Shown one piece after another: positions 31,817 through 41,256 of a stretch of 64,000 nt of DNA. The stretch covers positions 2,840,344 through 2,904,343 of the forward strand of contig NZ_CP014226.1 of assembly GCF_001545155.1 (NCBI RefSeq), given 5' to 3'. The stretch's first letter is position 1. Each line of letters begins with the position of its first letter. The notes beneath the pieces are model-generated. The model saw only the letters and a list, made by a program, of their open reading frames with translations. It was not told the DNA's origin and did no database searches. A program made the position numbers and the translations under genes. This DNA is from Halomonas chromatireducens. Lineage in GTDB: Bacteria; Pseudomonadota; Gammaproteobacteria; Pseudomonadales; Halomonadaceae.

Positions 31817-31839
31817 ATCGAGTCGTTGTATCGAGTCGT
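31817..31839. repeat. Tandem 10-bp direct repeat upstream of the fusion gene
   Basis: ATCGAGTCGT occurs twice at 13-bp spacing in the divergent gap between the fusion gene and msrA. It may be a regulator site; nothing else in this 180-bp gap is identifiable. Confidence 0.4.
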
Positions 31840-31977
31840 ACGGTCCTCTTGCGTCGGCGCCCGCCCGCTATCCTTACACGGCTTCTACACGATCCGGTAA
31901 TCTCGCGGTAGACGGAACCCCGACGATGAGCGCACCCTCTAAGGCTGACATCCCCCTGCTACAGCGAGTGCACCATA

Positions 31978-32604
31978 ATGAAAATGCCACTGAGGTTCCC
32001 ATGGCTGATTCCTGCGCTAGTGCCACTGGCAATGGCCAGCCCCGCCCTGGGCGATGACGCCGAGGCTACCGCCACGGCCATCTTCGGCGGTGGCTGCTTC
32101 TGGTGCGTCGAGGAGGCCTTCGACAAGGTGGAGGGTGTCGTCGCGACCACCTCGGGCTTCAGCGGCGGTCATGTGGAAAACCCCACCTACGAACAGGTGG
32201 TTGGCGGCGGCACCGGCCACGCCGAGGTGGTAAAGGTGGAATATGAGCCCGACCAGGTCGATTATGCCACCCTGCTGCATGTGTTCTGGCGCAACATCGA
32301 CCCCTTTGCGGTGGACCGACAGTTCTGCGATCAGGGGGAAGCCTACCGCAGCGCCATCTTCTATGGCAGCGAGGAGGAGCGCGAGCTGGCCGAGAGCACC
32401 CGCGACGAGCTGGCCGAACGGTTCGAGCGCGACATCGCCACCGAGATCGCTTCCTTCGAGTCGTTCTATCCGGCCGAGGAGTACCATCAGGATTACTACC
32501 GCAAGAACCCGGTGCGCTACCAGTACTACAAGGCCGCCTGCGGCCGTGAACGACGCCTGGAAGAGGTCTGGGGCACTGAAGCCGGCGGCCTCGGCCAGCC
32601 CTGA
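31978..32604 (+). CDS. msrA: Peptide-methionine (S)-S-oxide reductase MsrA, exported form
   Basis: Reduces methionine-S-sulfoxide in proteins. Seen: an N-terminal signal peptide (about 1-25, ending in ASPALG before DDAEA), which places the enzyme in the periplasm rather than the cytosol; the catalytic motif GGGCFWCVEEAFDKVEGV at about 37-54; the YEQVVGGGTGHAEVVKVEY substrate region; and FDQGEAYRSAIFY-like FCDQGEAYRSAIFY. 208 residues. It is followed by a convergent MFS gene with only 22 bp between stops. How the periplasmic form is re-reduced is not shown here. Confidence 0.93.
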   Translation: MKMPLRFPWLIPALVPLAMASPALGDDAEATATAIFGGGCFWCVEEAFDKVEGVVATTSGFSGGHVENPTYEQVVGGGTGHAEVVKVEYEPDQVDYATLLHVFWRNIDPFAVDRQFCDQGEAYRSAIFYGSEEERELAESTRDELAERFERDIATEIASFESFYPAEEYHQDYYRKNPVRYQYYKAACGRERRLEEVWGTEAGGLGQP

Positions 32605-32626
32605 GCCAGCTCGGCCAGTGGTCGCC

Positions 32627-33829
32627 TCAGCCGGCAACGCCGAGGGGCTGTACCACGCGCTCCCGACGCCATAACCAGACGGCGATGCCCAAGGTCACGC
32701 CGAGCAGCAGCCAGGAGCCCAGCACCACGCCGGACCAGCCCGCGTATTGCCAAAAGGGCTCCAGCCAGGCGCTACCCAGGCTGGCACCCACGTAATAGAA
32801 GACCAGATAGAGCGCAGAGGCGCTTCCCCGGGCCTTCTCGGCATGGCGGCTGACCCAGCTCGAGGCCATGGAGTGGGCCAGGAAGAAGCCCACGGCATTG
32901 ATCGTCAGCCCGACGATGATCCAGGGCAACGACGCCGACAGGGTGACCAGCGTTCCCCCCAGCAGGATCAGGATGCCCAGCACCATGCACAGCGGCTGCC
33001 CCAGGTGGCCGGCCAGCCGCCCCGACAGCATGGAGCTCAGGGTGCCGCCCAGGTAGGTCAGGAAGATCATGCCCAGCAGACGGGCGCCCAGGCCGAACGG
33101 CTCATCGGCCAAGCGGAAGGTGATGTAGCTGTACTGGTTGATGAAGATCAGGAAGTTGATGCCACCGAGCAGATAGGCCGCCAGCAGCAGCGGATGGCGC
33201 AGATGTGCTGCAATGTCTGTCAGCGCACCGCGCAGCTCGAAGCGCCGGGTCGTGAACGCCCGCGCCCTCGGCAGCAGTTTCCAGAACAGGGCAACGCCGA
33301 CCAGGGTGAGCAGGCCCACGGACAGAAAGCCCGCGCTGGCACCGCCCAGCTCTCCCGCCCCGCCGCCGATCAGGCGGCCGCCGATGCCCCCCAGGGTGTT
33401 GGCACCGATATAGAGCCCCACCGCCGAAAGCAGCGCGGGGCGGTCGAACTCGTCCCCCATCCAGGCAATGGCCACCGCCGGAAGACCACCGAGCAGGAAC
33501 CCCTGTAGCGCGCGCAACGCCAGCAGGCTCTCGAAATTGGGCGCGAAGGCCAGTGCCAGCGAACAGAGCCCCGTCAGCAGCAGCGTCACCCGCATGATGG
33601 TATCGCGACCGATGGCGTCCGACAGCGGGCCGAAGACCAGCAGCGCTCCCGCCAGGGCCAGTGTCGAGATCGACATGATCAGGCTGATGCCCAGCGTGGA
33701 GACGCCATAGGCCTCGCGCAGCTCCGGCAGCAGCGGCTGTGGGGCATAGAGGTTGACGAAGACCAGGAAGGAGCCCAGGCAGAGCGCAAGGGTGGCGCGC
33801 CACCAGGCGGGGGTACGTGCGGTGATCAT
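32627..33829 (-). CDS. MFS transporter (YnfM-like)
   Basis: Twelve-helix major-facilitator permease, 400 residues, resembling E. coli YnfM/arabinose-efflux-type exporters. Seen: the opening LCLGSFLVFVNLYAPQPLLP, motif A as GPLSDAIGRDTIMR between helices 2 and 3 and RALQGFLLGGLPAVAIAWMG in helix 4-5. It is divergent from a LysR gene 120 bp away, the same pairing as E. coli ynfM-ynfL, so the LysR protein probably controls it. Substrate unknown. Confidence 0.88.
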   Translation of the reverse strand: MITARTPAWWRATLALCLGSFLVFVNLYAPQPLLPELREAYGVSTLGISLIMSISTLALAGALLVFGPLSDAIGRDTIMRVTLLLTGLCSLALAFAPNFESLLALRALQGFLLGGLPAVAIAWMGDEFDRPALLSAVGLYIGANTLGGIGGRLIGGGAGELGGASAGFLSVGLLTLVGVALFWKLLPRARAFTTRRFELRGALTDIAAHLRHPLLLAAYLLGGINFLIFINQYSYITFRLADEPFGLGARLLGMIFLTYLGGTLSSMLSGRLAGHLGQPLCMVLGILILLGGTLVTLSASLPWIIVGLTINAVGFFLAHSMASSWVSRHAEKARGSASALYLVFYYVGASLGSAWLEPFWQYAGWSGVVLGSWLLLGVTLGIAVWLWRRERVVQPLGVAG

Positions 33830-33875
33830 GCGATGTCCTGCAGCGATGGCTTGTCGGGCATGATCGCTTGCGGCC

Positions 33876-33881
33876 TATAAT
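33876..33881 (+). promoter_or_regulatory. -10 element in the MFS/LysR divergent region
   Basis: A perfect TATAAT lies 69 bp before the lysR start, with TTGTCG 19 bp further up. The inverted pair AGATG-ACTTC-CATCT (33901-33915) nearby resembles a LysR-type T-N11-A operator. Confidence 0.5.
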
Positions 33882-33949
33882 AAGGCAAACAGCATAAAAA
33901 GATGACTTCCATCTGATCCTCTTATAGCTGCCTGTCTCAGGAGACTACC

Positions 33950-34837
33950 ATGTCACTCCCCTTCGACCTGCGTGCACTGCGCGTTTTCCTCACCGTTGCC
34001 GACCGGGGCGGATTCAGCGCCGCGGCTCGCGAGCTCCACGTCGCCCAGTCGGCAATCAGTCAGACCATTGCCAACCTGGAGCGCCACCTGGACCTGACCC
34101 TGTTTCATCGGCATGAGCGGCGCATCAGCCTCACCCCGGAGGGACAGGCCCTGCAGAGTCACGCCCGCGAGTTGCTGGATCGCGCCGATGCCGCCCACCT
34201 CGCCATGCGCGAGCTGCACGGCCTGGTCAAGGGCGAGGTCCGCATCGGCATCCCGTCGATGCTCGGCTCCTATTACTTTCCGCCGCTGCTGATGGGCTTC
34301 AAGTCGCGCCATCCGGGAATTCGCCTGACCGTGGTGGAAGCCGGCGCCAGACGACTACAGAACATGATCGCCGCGGGGGAGCTGGATCTCGGGGTGGTGA
34401 TCGACGACGAGCAGAGCCGTCGAATGGAGCGACGCCCGCTGGTACACGAGGAGATGGTGGTCTGCGTGCCACGGACTCACCCTTTCGCTGGCAGGCAGGG
34501 GGTGAGTCCGGAGGAGTTCTTCGCCGAGCCGCTGGTGCTGTTCCAGGACGGCTACTTTCATCGCGAGTTCGTCGATGCCCTGTCACAGCAGACCGGCCAC
34601 TCGGCAAATGTCGCCTTCCAGTCGAACCTGATTCCGCTGACCAAGGCGATCGTGCGCCAGGGCTTCGGCATCACCACCTTCCTGCGCCGGGTGATCGACG
34701 AACCCGAGCTGGCGGCGGTCTCCTTCGACCCACCGGCCTGGCTCGATCTGTCTCTGGCCTGGGCCGAAGGGGCCTACCTTTCCCGAGCGGAAAGCGCCTT
34801 CGCCGAGTTCATCGAGGCGAACCGACACTCGCTCTAG
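33950..34837 (+). CDS. LysR-family transcriptional regulator (YnfL-like)
   Basis: Predicted activator/repressor of the divergent MFS gene. Seen: N-terminal winged helix-turn-helix DLRALRVFLTVADRGGFSAA and LHVAQSAISQTIANLERHLD (about 5-47), then a periplasmic-binding-protein-like effector domain (EVRIGIPSMLGSYYFPPLL to the end). 295 residues, normal for the family. CAGGAGA precedes the ATG. Effector unknown. It runs toward the NlpC/P60 gene, 26 bp between the stops. Confidence 0.92.
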   Translation: MSLPFDLRALRVFLTVADRGGFSAAARELHVAQSAISQTIANLERHLDLTLFHRHERRISLTPEGQALQSHARELLDRADAAHLAMRELHGLVKGEVRIGIPSMLGSYYFPPLLMGFKSRHPGIRLTVVEAGARRLQNMIAAGELDLGVVIDDEQSRRMERRPLVHEEMVVCVPRTHPFAGRQGVSPEEFFAEPLVLFQDGYFHREFVDALSQQTGHSANVAFQSNLIPLTKAIVRQGFGITTFLRRVIDEPELAAVSFDPPAWLDLSLAWAEGAYLSRAESAFAEFIEANRHSL

Positions 34838-34863
34838 TGATTCACCAACCGGCCCGACCTATC

Positions 34864-35487
34864 CTACCCTTCATCTGCCGAAGCGACACGCCGCGCCAGC
34901 GTAGTGGGCTCCAGCGTCCGCCGAGCCTGCCAGAAATGGCGCTGCCAGTAGACATTGTCGAGTTCGGAGAGCATCACGCCTTGAGAAGTGGAGGCATGCA
35001 GGAAATAGCCGTCACCCACGTAGATGCCCACGTGATCGTAGGGCCCCGGGGGGCGGAAGAAGACGAGGTCGCCGACCTGAAGCTCCGCGCGCGACACCGG
35101 CGACCCTGCATGTACCTGCTCTCCGGTGGAGCGCGGCAGATCCAGGCGGAAGGTTTCGCTGAAGACATTCTGCACCAGTGCGGAGCAATCGATGCCCCGT
35201 TCACCGGTACCGCCCAGTCGATAGGGCGTTCCGGCCCAGCGCTCATGCTGGGCGAGCAGCGCCTGGCGAACCAGCTCCGGAGGCGGATTATGCAGGCTTC
35301 GAGCTTGCAGAATGGGATTGTCCACCGGCGACATCATGGGGTTCCAGGATCCCGGCATACCCGGCAGGTTAAGGGCGAAGTAGTCGTCGGCCCCGCTCTG
35401 CGACTGCTTCGTGCTGCTGGCGCAACCGGCCAGCAGGGCCAGCGACACACCGAGCATCAGGATACGACTCGATCTCGTGGCTACCAT
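34864..35487 (-). CDS. NlpC/P60-family cell-wall hydrolase lipoprotein
   Basis: Peptidoglycan endopeptidase anchored as a lipoprotein, similar to Spr/MepS. Seen: lipobox LLAGC near residue 22, a linker, then the NlpC/P60 domain at about 80-195 with catalytic Cys in GIDCSALVQNVF, His in YDHVGIYVGDGYFLHAS, and the third polar residue in the HAS segment. 207 residues. The ATG at 35487 has GAGGA ~12 nt before it. Single-gene unit. Confidence 0.9.
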   Translation of the reverse strand: MVATRSSRILMLGVSLALLAGCASSTKQSQSGADDYFALNLPGMPGSWNPMMSPVDNPILQARSLHNPPPELVRQALLAQHERWAGTPYRLGGTGERGIDCSALVQNVFSETFRLDLPRSTGEQVHAGSPVSRAELQVGDLVFFRPPGPYDHVGIYVGDGYFLHASTSQGVMLSELDNVYWQRHFWQARRTLEPTTLARRVASADEG

Positions 35488-35726
35488 CTTGGTAACGTCC
35501 TCGTTCCCTGAGCCGCACGCCTCCCCGGGTCGAGCATGAGCTCTACCTGATTAACCCGCAGGAATCGCTGTGGTAGTGGTGCGTCGGCATCTTGCTTCAT
35601 TGCCTGTACCACTGCCAGAGCGGCCTATGAGGCGACTGGCTATTATCATGATTTAGGCCCCTGTATAAGGAGCCGTTTCAACAAACTTTACGACTATAAG
35701 CCACATCGCCCTGAAATGGCGAGCCC

Positions 35727-38186
35727 CTAATGTAATGTTCTGCCATCACCCGGCAATGTATCGATATGCAGGGGCGCCCAGTGGCGTGGCCGGGCACCGG
35801 GGAAGTCCAGGCTCGCCCAGGGTCCGGCCAGCGGAGGCGCACCCGAAAGCCAGGCCACCAGCGCCTGGCGGAAGCCGGCCAGGAAGGCCTCACGCTCCGG
35901 GGTCTCGCCCATGAAGAAGGAGAAGCCCGCATAGAGGCCGTGAGCATAGGCTTCCCAACCGCTGTAGTGTCCGGCGGCCAGGGCATGGGCGCGATCCAGG
36001 ATAACGCTGAAGGCGGCAGCATCCAGCCAACCCAATTGGCGTCCGGCAATGGCCAGATCCACCACCTGGGCCAGGTCCCAGGCGGTCATGTCCAGCTCGT
36101 TGCAGCCATCCTCATTGTCACGCACCCGCTGCAGTCGCAGCAGGTGGGTGCGATCCTCCTCACTGCAATCGCCGGATTCGAGCATGGCGATCTCTGACGC
36201 GAGCCGCTGCTCATTGAGGGTATAGGGCGCGTAGTTGATCTGGTACTCCTGCCGATCGCCCGCCTCGAGAAGGAAATCGAGAAACTCGGTCAGCTCCGAC
36301 TCCCCATGCAGGCCGTAATGACCGTCGATCCATTCACGGATCGACACGGCTTCCCGTGCGCTCTCCACATGAGGCTCACTCCAGGCGGCACTGTTGAGCG
36401 GACCGACCAGTGACATGGCGGTGAAGCGCGAAAGCGTTGGGCGAGGCCCCGGCTCCTGCCATTCGGAACTTTGCCAATCCAGCCAGTGAAAAGGGCTGCC
36501 GGGGTCGTCGAGGTGCCAACGGATCTCGGCCACCAATGGGGGGTGTTCGCCCTCGGGCAGCAGCGATTCCCAGTGCGCCCAGGCCTCGAGCAGGCGCCGA
36601 ATATCCGGATAGAAGCGGCACAGGGTGCCACGCAACGCTTCGGCGAGTGCCTCCAGGGCGGCTGGTTGAAAGCTCTCGCTGTCCATGGCCATCTGCAGAT
36701 AGAAGGCGTACTTCTCGGCCATATGAATGGTAGCCGCATGACGGCTGCCCTGGCGGAGACTCACCAGGGTCGCCAGGTCGGCGGCCTCGGGCCGGCCGAA
36801 AGGCGTCAAGGCCTGCGGCAAGGCATCGTGGGCCGCGTCGGCGGCCAGCTGGTTGAGGTGATGTGCCTGGGCGGGCAACCAATAGCGGGACAGGGCTTCC
36901 ACCCCTTCGTCCGGGTGCAGCCCCAGCGTCTCGTCCAGGTAGCGCAGCGCATCGTTGCGCCGCTCGACCGTGACCGCCATGGGCGGCCCCTGTCGGGTTC
37001 CCAGCTCGGGCTCGCGCACAGAGGCCAGCGCCAGCACCCAGTGGCGCGGAGAACGACGCCAGGCGGTCATGGCATGGCGCGACGCCTCACGCACCTCCTC
37101 GTCCAGCAGCTCCTGCAGCGCCACGCGCCAGGGGCTCACCGGCGACTGGAGAAGCAGCTCCCAGTCGGCCCGCATGTCCATGAGCCGGTTTCGCCCCTCG
37201 AACAGGCTGCGGCCACGCTGATAGGCGCGTGCCACCGCCGACCAGTCGCTGTATCGGCGCTGGACCAGATCGGCGCCATGGGTGGCAAAATCCCGTGCTT
37301 CCGTCTCGTCGAGCCAGCCCACGCAGGCCCCGGCCCAGGCCAGGTCGACCAACCTCAGCCAGTCCCAGGCGGCCCACTCCAGTGGCTCGCCCTGCTCCAC
37401 CAGCGTCAGCATGAGCTTGCCATAGCCACGCTCACTGGCGGCCAGCCCATCGAGCCAGCCCTGGCGTGCGGCAGCGTCCGAATCCAGCAGACGCGTGGCA
37501 TCCAGATCCCAGCCCTGGCGATGCCCCTGCCCTGCCAGCCACAGCAGGCTCTGCAGCAGTTCCTCGCGACTTTCGAGCTGCCAATACTCCAGCAGCCACT
37601 CCTTCGCCTCGGGCCAGTCGGCCACACCCGCCGGGGCAGCCAGTACCGGGGCGAAGGCTGCCCGCAGACGCCATGCCCGCTCCTCCGGGGCCTCGGGCCA
37701 CAGCATCAGGGTCTTGCTACGGCCCACCACCCATTCGGAGATACGGTCCCAGGTGATGCCCTCGCCATCGTGTTCAAGAACCGCCAGGGCGTCACAGGCC
37801 TCCGCAAAGGTATCGTCACCACGCACCCAGCCCTCGGCTCGCTTGGCATGGCGCAACGCCTCGTGCCAGTCATCCAGGCTGGCGTACTGGCTAGTGATCT
37901 CGTCAGCAAGTCGCAGCGCCCAGTCGCGCACACGCGACTCGGGTAGCCAGCCGGCGGAGCCAGCCAGGGCGATGAGCTCGAGCGCGGCCAGCAGTCCTGC
38001 CGGATCGGGGCTATTGATACCGAATGCCTCGATCAGGCGCCAGCCGAGCTCGCCGCGCTCCGTGACACCCAACTCCCTCAGCCTCGAGGTCGCCACATCG
38101 GCCTCGACCTTGACGGGTTCGGGCTCGAAGGCCCAATCACACAGCACCAGCTGTTGGGCCCACCAGGCATAAAGGGGATCGACCAA
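35727..38186 (-). CDS. Large protein with repeated DUF1266-like modules, function unknown
   Basis: An 819-residue soluble protein, rich in Trp, Leu, Ala and acidic residues, with no signal peptide. DUF1266 is a domain of unknown function in E. coli YbeQ/YbeU-type proteins, typically in proteins of 200-300 residues. Seen here: a clear C-terminal module (TAWDLAQVVDLAIAGRQLGW then YSGWEAYAHGLYAGFSFF, about 725-795) and a second copy at about 270-330 (AAWDWLRLVDLAWAGACVGW ... YSDWSAVARAYQRGRSLF), plus a weaker N-terminal one near 65-115. The start is TTG with GAGGTGAG before it. Single gene; neighbours give no functional clue. Confidence 0.75.
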   Translation of the reverse strand: MVDPLYAWWAQQLVLCDWAFEPEPVKVEADVATSRLRELGVTERGELGWRLIEAFGINSPDPAGLLAALELIALAGSAGWLPESRVRDWALRLADEITSQYASLDDWHEALRHAKRAEGWVRGDDTFAEACDALAVLEHDGEGITWDRISEWVVGRSKTLMLWPEAPEERAWRLRAAFAPVLAAPAGVADWPEAKEWLLEYWQLESREELLQSLLWLAGQGHRQGWDLDATRLLDSDAAARQGWLDGLAASERGYGKLMLTLVEQGEPLEWAAWDWLRLVDLAWAGACVGWLDETEARDFATHGADLVQRRYSDWSAVARAYQRGRSLFEGRNRLMDMRADWELLLQSPVSPWRVALQELLDEEVREASRHAMTAWRRSPRHWVLALASVREPELGTRQGPPMAVTVERRNDALRYLDETLGLHPDEGVEALSRYWLPAQAHHLNQLAADAAHDALPQALTPFGRPEAADLATLVSLRQGSRHAATIHMAEKYAFYLQMAMDSESFQPAALEALAEALRGTLCRFYPDIRRLLEAWAHWESLLPEGEHPPLVAEIRWHLDDPGSPFHWLDWQSSEWQEPGPRPTLSRFTAMSLVGPLNSAAWSEPHVESAREAVSIREWIDGHYGLHGESELTEFLDFLLEAGDRQEYQINYAPYTLNEQRLASEIAMLESGDCSEEDRTHLLRLQRVRDNEDGCNELDMTAWDLAQVVDLAIAGRQLGWLDAAAFSVILDRAHALAAGHYSGWEAYAHGLYAGFSFFMGETPEREAFLAGFRQALVAWLSGAPPLAGPWASLDFPGARPRHWAPLHIDTLPGDGRTLH

Positions 38187-38394
38187 GGCTCACCTCGACG
38201 TTCAGCCGCGACGGAAAGGGCGCAGTCATGTCGCGCCAACAGGAAATCGGCGCCTAGTGTAGCGGAAAGTGCCGCTCGCGCCGATGACACGGAGCAGGAA
38301 AAAAAGCACGCCACAGTAGAGTGCTTGGCGTAACGTTTTAAATAATGCACACTCAGGCGACAAGATAATCAACACCACTCCCCCTGGAGCCCCC

Positions 38395-39840
38395 ATGCCA
38401 CTCCCTGCAGATATGATCATCGACAAGGCCTACATCGCCGGACAGTGGCGCGAAGGCCCTAATCGCTTTGCCGTCACCAACCCCGCAACCGGCGAGGTGC
38501 TTGCCGAGGTGGCGGATCTCGACGCGGACGCCGCCCGGGATGCCGTGGCAGCTGCCGATGCCGCCTGGCCCGCCTGGCGCAGGCAGACCGCCAAGCAGCG
38601 CGCGGCTCTCCTGCGGGCCTGGTTCGACGCCATCATGGCCAACCAGGGGGCTCTTGCCCGGCTGATGACGCTGGAGCAGGGCAAGCCGCTGGCCGAATCC
38701 ATGGGTGAGGTCGCCTACGGCGCCTCCTTCGTGGAGTTCTACGCAGAGGAAGCCAAGCGCATGGCCGGCGAGACACTGCCCAGCCACGGCACCGACAAGC
38801 GCATCCTGGTGTTTCGCGAGCCGATCGGTGTCGTGGCGGCGATCACGCCGTGGAACTTCCCCCTGGCCATGATCACGCGCAAGTGTGCCCCGGCACTCGC
38901 CGCGGGCTGCCCGGTGGTGATCAAGCCCGCCGAGGCCACCCCGCTGACCGCCCTGGCCCTGGCGAAGCTGGCCGAGGACGTGGGCTTCCCCGCCGGTGTG
39001 CTCAACGTGGTCACGGCAAGTTCCCCCGCCGCGATCGGCGAGGTGCTCACCACCGATCCGCGGGTACGCAAGGTCTCCTTCACCGGTTCCACGCCGGTAG
39101 GCAAGCGCCTGCTGGCCCAGTGCGCCGGCACCGTCAAGAAGGCCTCCATGGAGCTGGGTGGCAACGCCCCCTTCATCGTCTTCGATGACGCCGACCTGGA
39201 CGCCGCAGTGGAGGGCGCCATCGCCTCCAAGTACCGCAACTCGGGCCAGACCTGCGTCTGCACCAACCGGCTGCTGGTGCAGGATGGCGTCTATGACGCC
39301 TTCCTCGACAAGCTGGCTGCCAAGGTGGCACAGATGAAGGTGGGCAACGGCCTGGACGACGGCGTGGTGCAGGGACCGCTGATCAACCGGGCCGCGGTGG
39401 AGAAGGTCCAGGCACACATCGCCGATGCCCTGGAAAAGGGTGGCCGACTGGTCTGCGGCGGCAAGCCCCATGGCCTGGGCGGCACCTTCTTCGAGCCCAC
39501 GGTGATCGCCGATGTCACCCCCCAGATGCGGGTCGCCACGGAGGAGACCTTTGGCCCCCTGGCGCCGGTCTTTCGCTTCGACAGCGATGAGGAGGCCATT
39601 GCCATGGCCAATGCCACCGAATTCGGTCTGGCGGCCTATTTCTATGCCCGAGACTATCGGCGAATCTGGCATGTGATGGAGGGCCTGGAATATGGCATGG
39701 TGGCTATCAACGAAGGGATCCTCTCCACGGAGCTGGCTCCCTTCGGCGGCGTCAAGGAATCGGGGCTGGGCCGGGAAGGCTCTCACCACGGCCTGGATGA
39801 ATTCACTGAACTAAAATACGTCTGTGTCGGCGGCCTTTGA
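38395..39840 (+). CDS. gabD: Succinate-semialdehyde dehydrogenase [NAD(P)+]
   Basis: Oxidises succinate semialdehyde to succinate, the second step of GABA breakdown. Seen: 481 residues (E. coli GabD 482), N-terminal IAGQWREGPNRFAVTNPATGEV, the NAD(P)-binding TPWNFPLAMITRKCAPALAAG, the SFTGSTPVGKRL turn, catalytic Glu in MELGGNAPFIVFDDAD and catalytic Cys in RNSGQTCVCTNR. Followed 34 bp later by gabT, forming a gabDT operon that ends in a strong terminator. No GntR/LysR gab regulator or GABA permease is adjacent. Confidence 0.95.
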   Translation: MPLPADMIIDKAYIAGQWREGPNRFAVTNPATGEVLAEVADLDADAARDAVAAADAAWPAWRRQTAKQRAALLRAWFDAIMANQGALARLMTLEQGKPLAESMGEVAYGASFVEFYAEEAKRMAGETLPSHGTDKRILVFREPIGVVAAITPWNFPLAMITRKCAPALAAGCPVVIKPAEATPLTALALAKLAEDVGFPAGVLNVVTASSPAAIGEVLTTDPRVRKVSFTGSTPVGKRLLAQCAGTVKKASMELGGNAPFIVFDDADLDAAVEGAIASKYRNSGQTCVCTNRLLVQDGVYDAFLDKLAAKVAQMKVGNGLDDGVVQGPLINRAAVEKVQAHIADALEKGGRLVCGGKPHGLGGTFFEPTVIADVTPQMRVATEETFGPLAPVFRFDSDEEAIAMANATEFGLAAYFYARDYRRIWHVMEGLEYGMVAINEGILSTELAPFGGVKESGLGREGSHHGLDEFTELKYVCVGGL

Positions 39841-39874
39841 TCGCCCGCAACGTCTTTCCAAGGAGACAGGTTTG

Positions 39875-41167
39875 ATGAATAACGCACAGCTCAACGAACT
39901 CAAGCAGCGCTATGTCGCCAATGGCGCCGCCAGCCCGGCGACCCAGTTCGCCGATCGCGCCGAGAATGCACTGATCTGGGATGCCGATGGCAATCGCATC
40001 ATCGACTTCGCCGGCGGCATCGGCGTGCTCAATATCGGACATCGTCACCCCAAGGTAGTCGAGGCAGTGAAGGCGCAGCTCGACAAGGTCATGCATACCT
40101 GCCAGACGGTGATGCCCTATGAAGGCTACGTCAGGGTGGCCGAGAAGCTCAGCCAGGTGACCCCGGTGCGCGGCCACGCCAAGGTGATGCTGGCCAACTC
40201 CGGCGCCGAGGCACTGGAGAACGCCGTCAAGATCGCCCGGGCCGCCACCGGCAAGAACAACGTGATCTGCTTCGACGGCGGCTACCACGGCCGTACCTTC
40301 ATGACCATGGCGATGAACGGCAAGGTCGCCCCCTACGCCACCGACTTCGGGACCATGCCGGGCAACGTCTTCCGCGCCCCCTACCCGGTGCCCTATCACG
40401 GCGTCAGCGAGGACGAAGCGCTGCGCGGCCTGAAGATGGCACTGAAGACCGACGCCAATCCCAAGGACACCGCCGCCATCGTGCTGGAGCCGGTACTCGG
40501 CGAGGGCGGCTTCTATCCGGCACCGGCCAGCTTCCTCAAGGCGATCCGCGAGATCTGCGACGAGCACGGCATGCTGATGATCGTCGACGAGGTCCAGAGC
40601 GGCTTCGGGCGCACCGGCAAGATGTTCGCCATCGAGCACAGCGGCGTCGAGCCGGACATCATCACCATGGCCAAGAGCATGGCCGACGGCATGCCGATCT
40701 CCGCCGTGGTGGGCACCGACAAGCACATGGACGCCTCCGGCCCCAACTCCCTGGGCGGCACCTATACCGGCAGCCCCACCGCCTGTGCCGCGGCACTGGC
40801 GGTGCTCGAGGGCTTCGAGAGTGAAGATATCCTGGGCAAGAGCCAGGCCTTGGGCGACAAGCTGGCCAAGCGCTTCGCCCAATGGCAGGAGGACTTCGAC
40901 TGTGTCGACAACGGCCGCAACATGGGCGCCATGGCGGCACTCGACCTGGTGTCCAACAAGGCGAACCACACCCCGGATGCCGACCTCGCCGGCGCGCTGT
41001 GCAAGAAGGCCCGCGAGAAGGGCCTGATCCTGCTCTCCTGCGGCCTGTACGGCAACACCATCCGCTTCCTGATGCCCGTCACCATCGAGGACGAGATCCT
41101 CGAGGAAGGCCTCGCCATCGTCGAGGAGTCGCTCAAGGAGCTGGTGGGCAGCAAGGCCACCGCCTGA
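39875..41167 (+). CDS. gabT: 4-aminobutyrate aminotransferase
   Basis: PLP-dependent class III transaminase converting GABA and 2-oxoglutarate to succinate semialdehyde and glutamate, feeding GabD. Seen: 430 residues, FAGGIGVLNIGHRHPKVVEA, the CFDGGYHGRTFMTMAMNG region, the cofactor motif LMIVDEVQSGFGRTGKMFA, and the PLP lysine in IITMAKSMADGMPISAVVG. The ATG at 39875 follows AAGGAGA; the frame is also open into gabD but that start lacks a ribosome site. The same fold could use related omega-amino acids. Confidence 0.95.
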   Translation: MNNAQLNELKQRYVANGAASPATQFADRAENALIWDADGNRIIDFAGGIGVLNIGHRHPKVVEAVKAQLDKVMHTCQTVMPYEGYVRVAEKLSQVTPVRGHAKVMLANSGAEALENAVKIARAATGKNNVICFDGGYHGRTFMTMAMNGKVAPYATDFGTMPGNVFRAPYPVPYHGVSEDEALRGLKMALKTDANPKDTAAIVLEPVLGEGGFYPAPASFLKAIREICDEHGMLMIVDEVQSGFGRTGKMFAIEHSGVEPDIITMAKSMADGMPISAVVGTDKHMDASGPNSLGGTYTGSPTACAAALAVLEGFESEDILGKSQALGDKLAKRFAQWQEDFDCVDNGRNMGAMAALDLVSNKANHTPDADLAGALCKKAREKGLILLSCGLYGNTIRFLMPVTIEDEILEEGLAIVEESLKELVGSKATA

Positions 41168-41187
41168 TCGACGACTGACCTCAAAAG

Positions 41188-41223
41188 AACGCCTCACCGC
41201 CCATGGCCGGTGAGGCGTTTTTT
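41188..41223. terminator. Bidirectional terminator of gabT and katE
   Basis: A 12-bp stem AACGCCTCACCG with its complement, followed by six Ts on the plus strand and CTTTTGA on the minus strand. It lies between the convergent gabT and katE genes and can serve both. Confidence 0.9.
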
Positions 41224-41256
41224 GCGTGCTCTATCTACTGTCTAGCTCAACTAGGC

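Noticed and set aside
38353..41197. Long minus-strand frames opposite gabD and gabT
   Set aside because: Both plus-strand enzymes are unmistakable; the opposite frames have no motifs.
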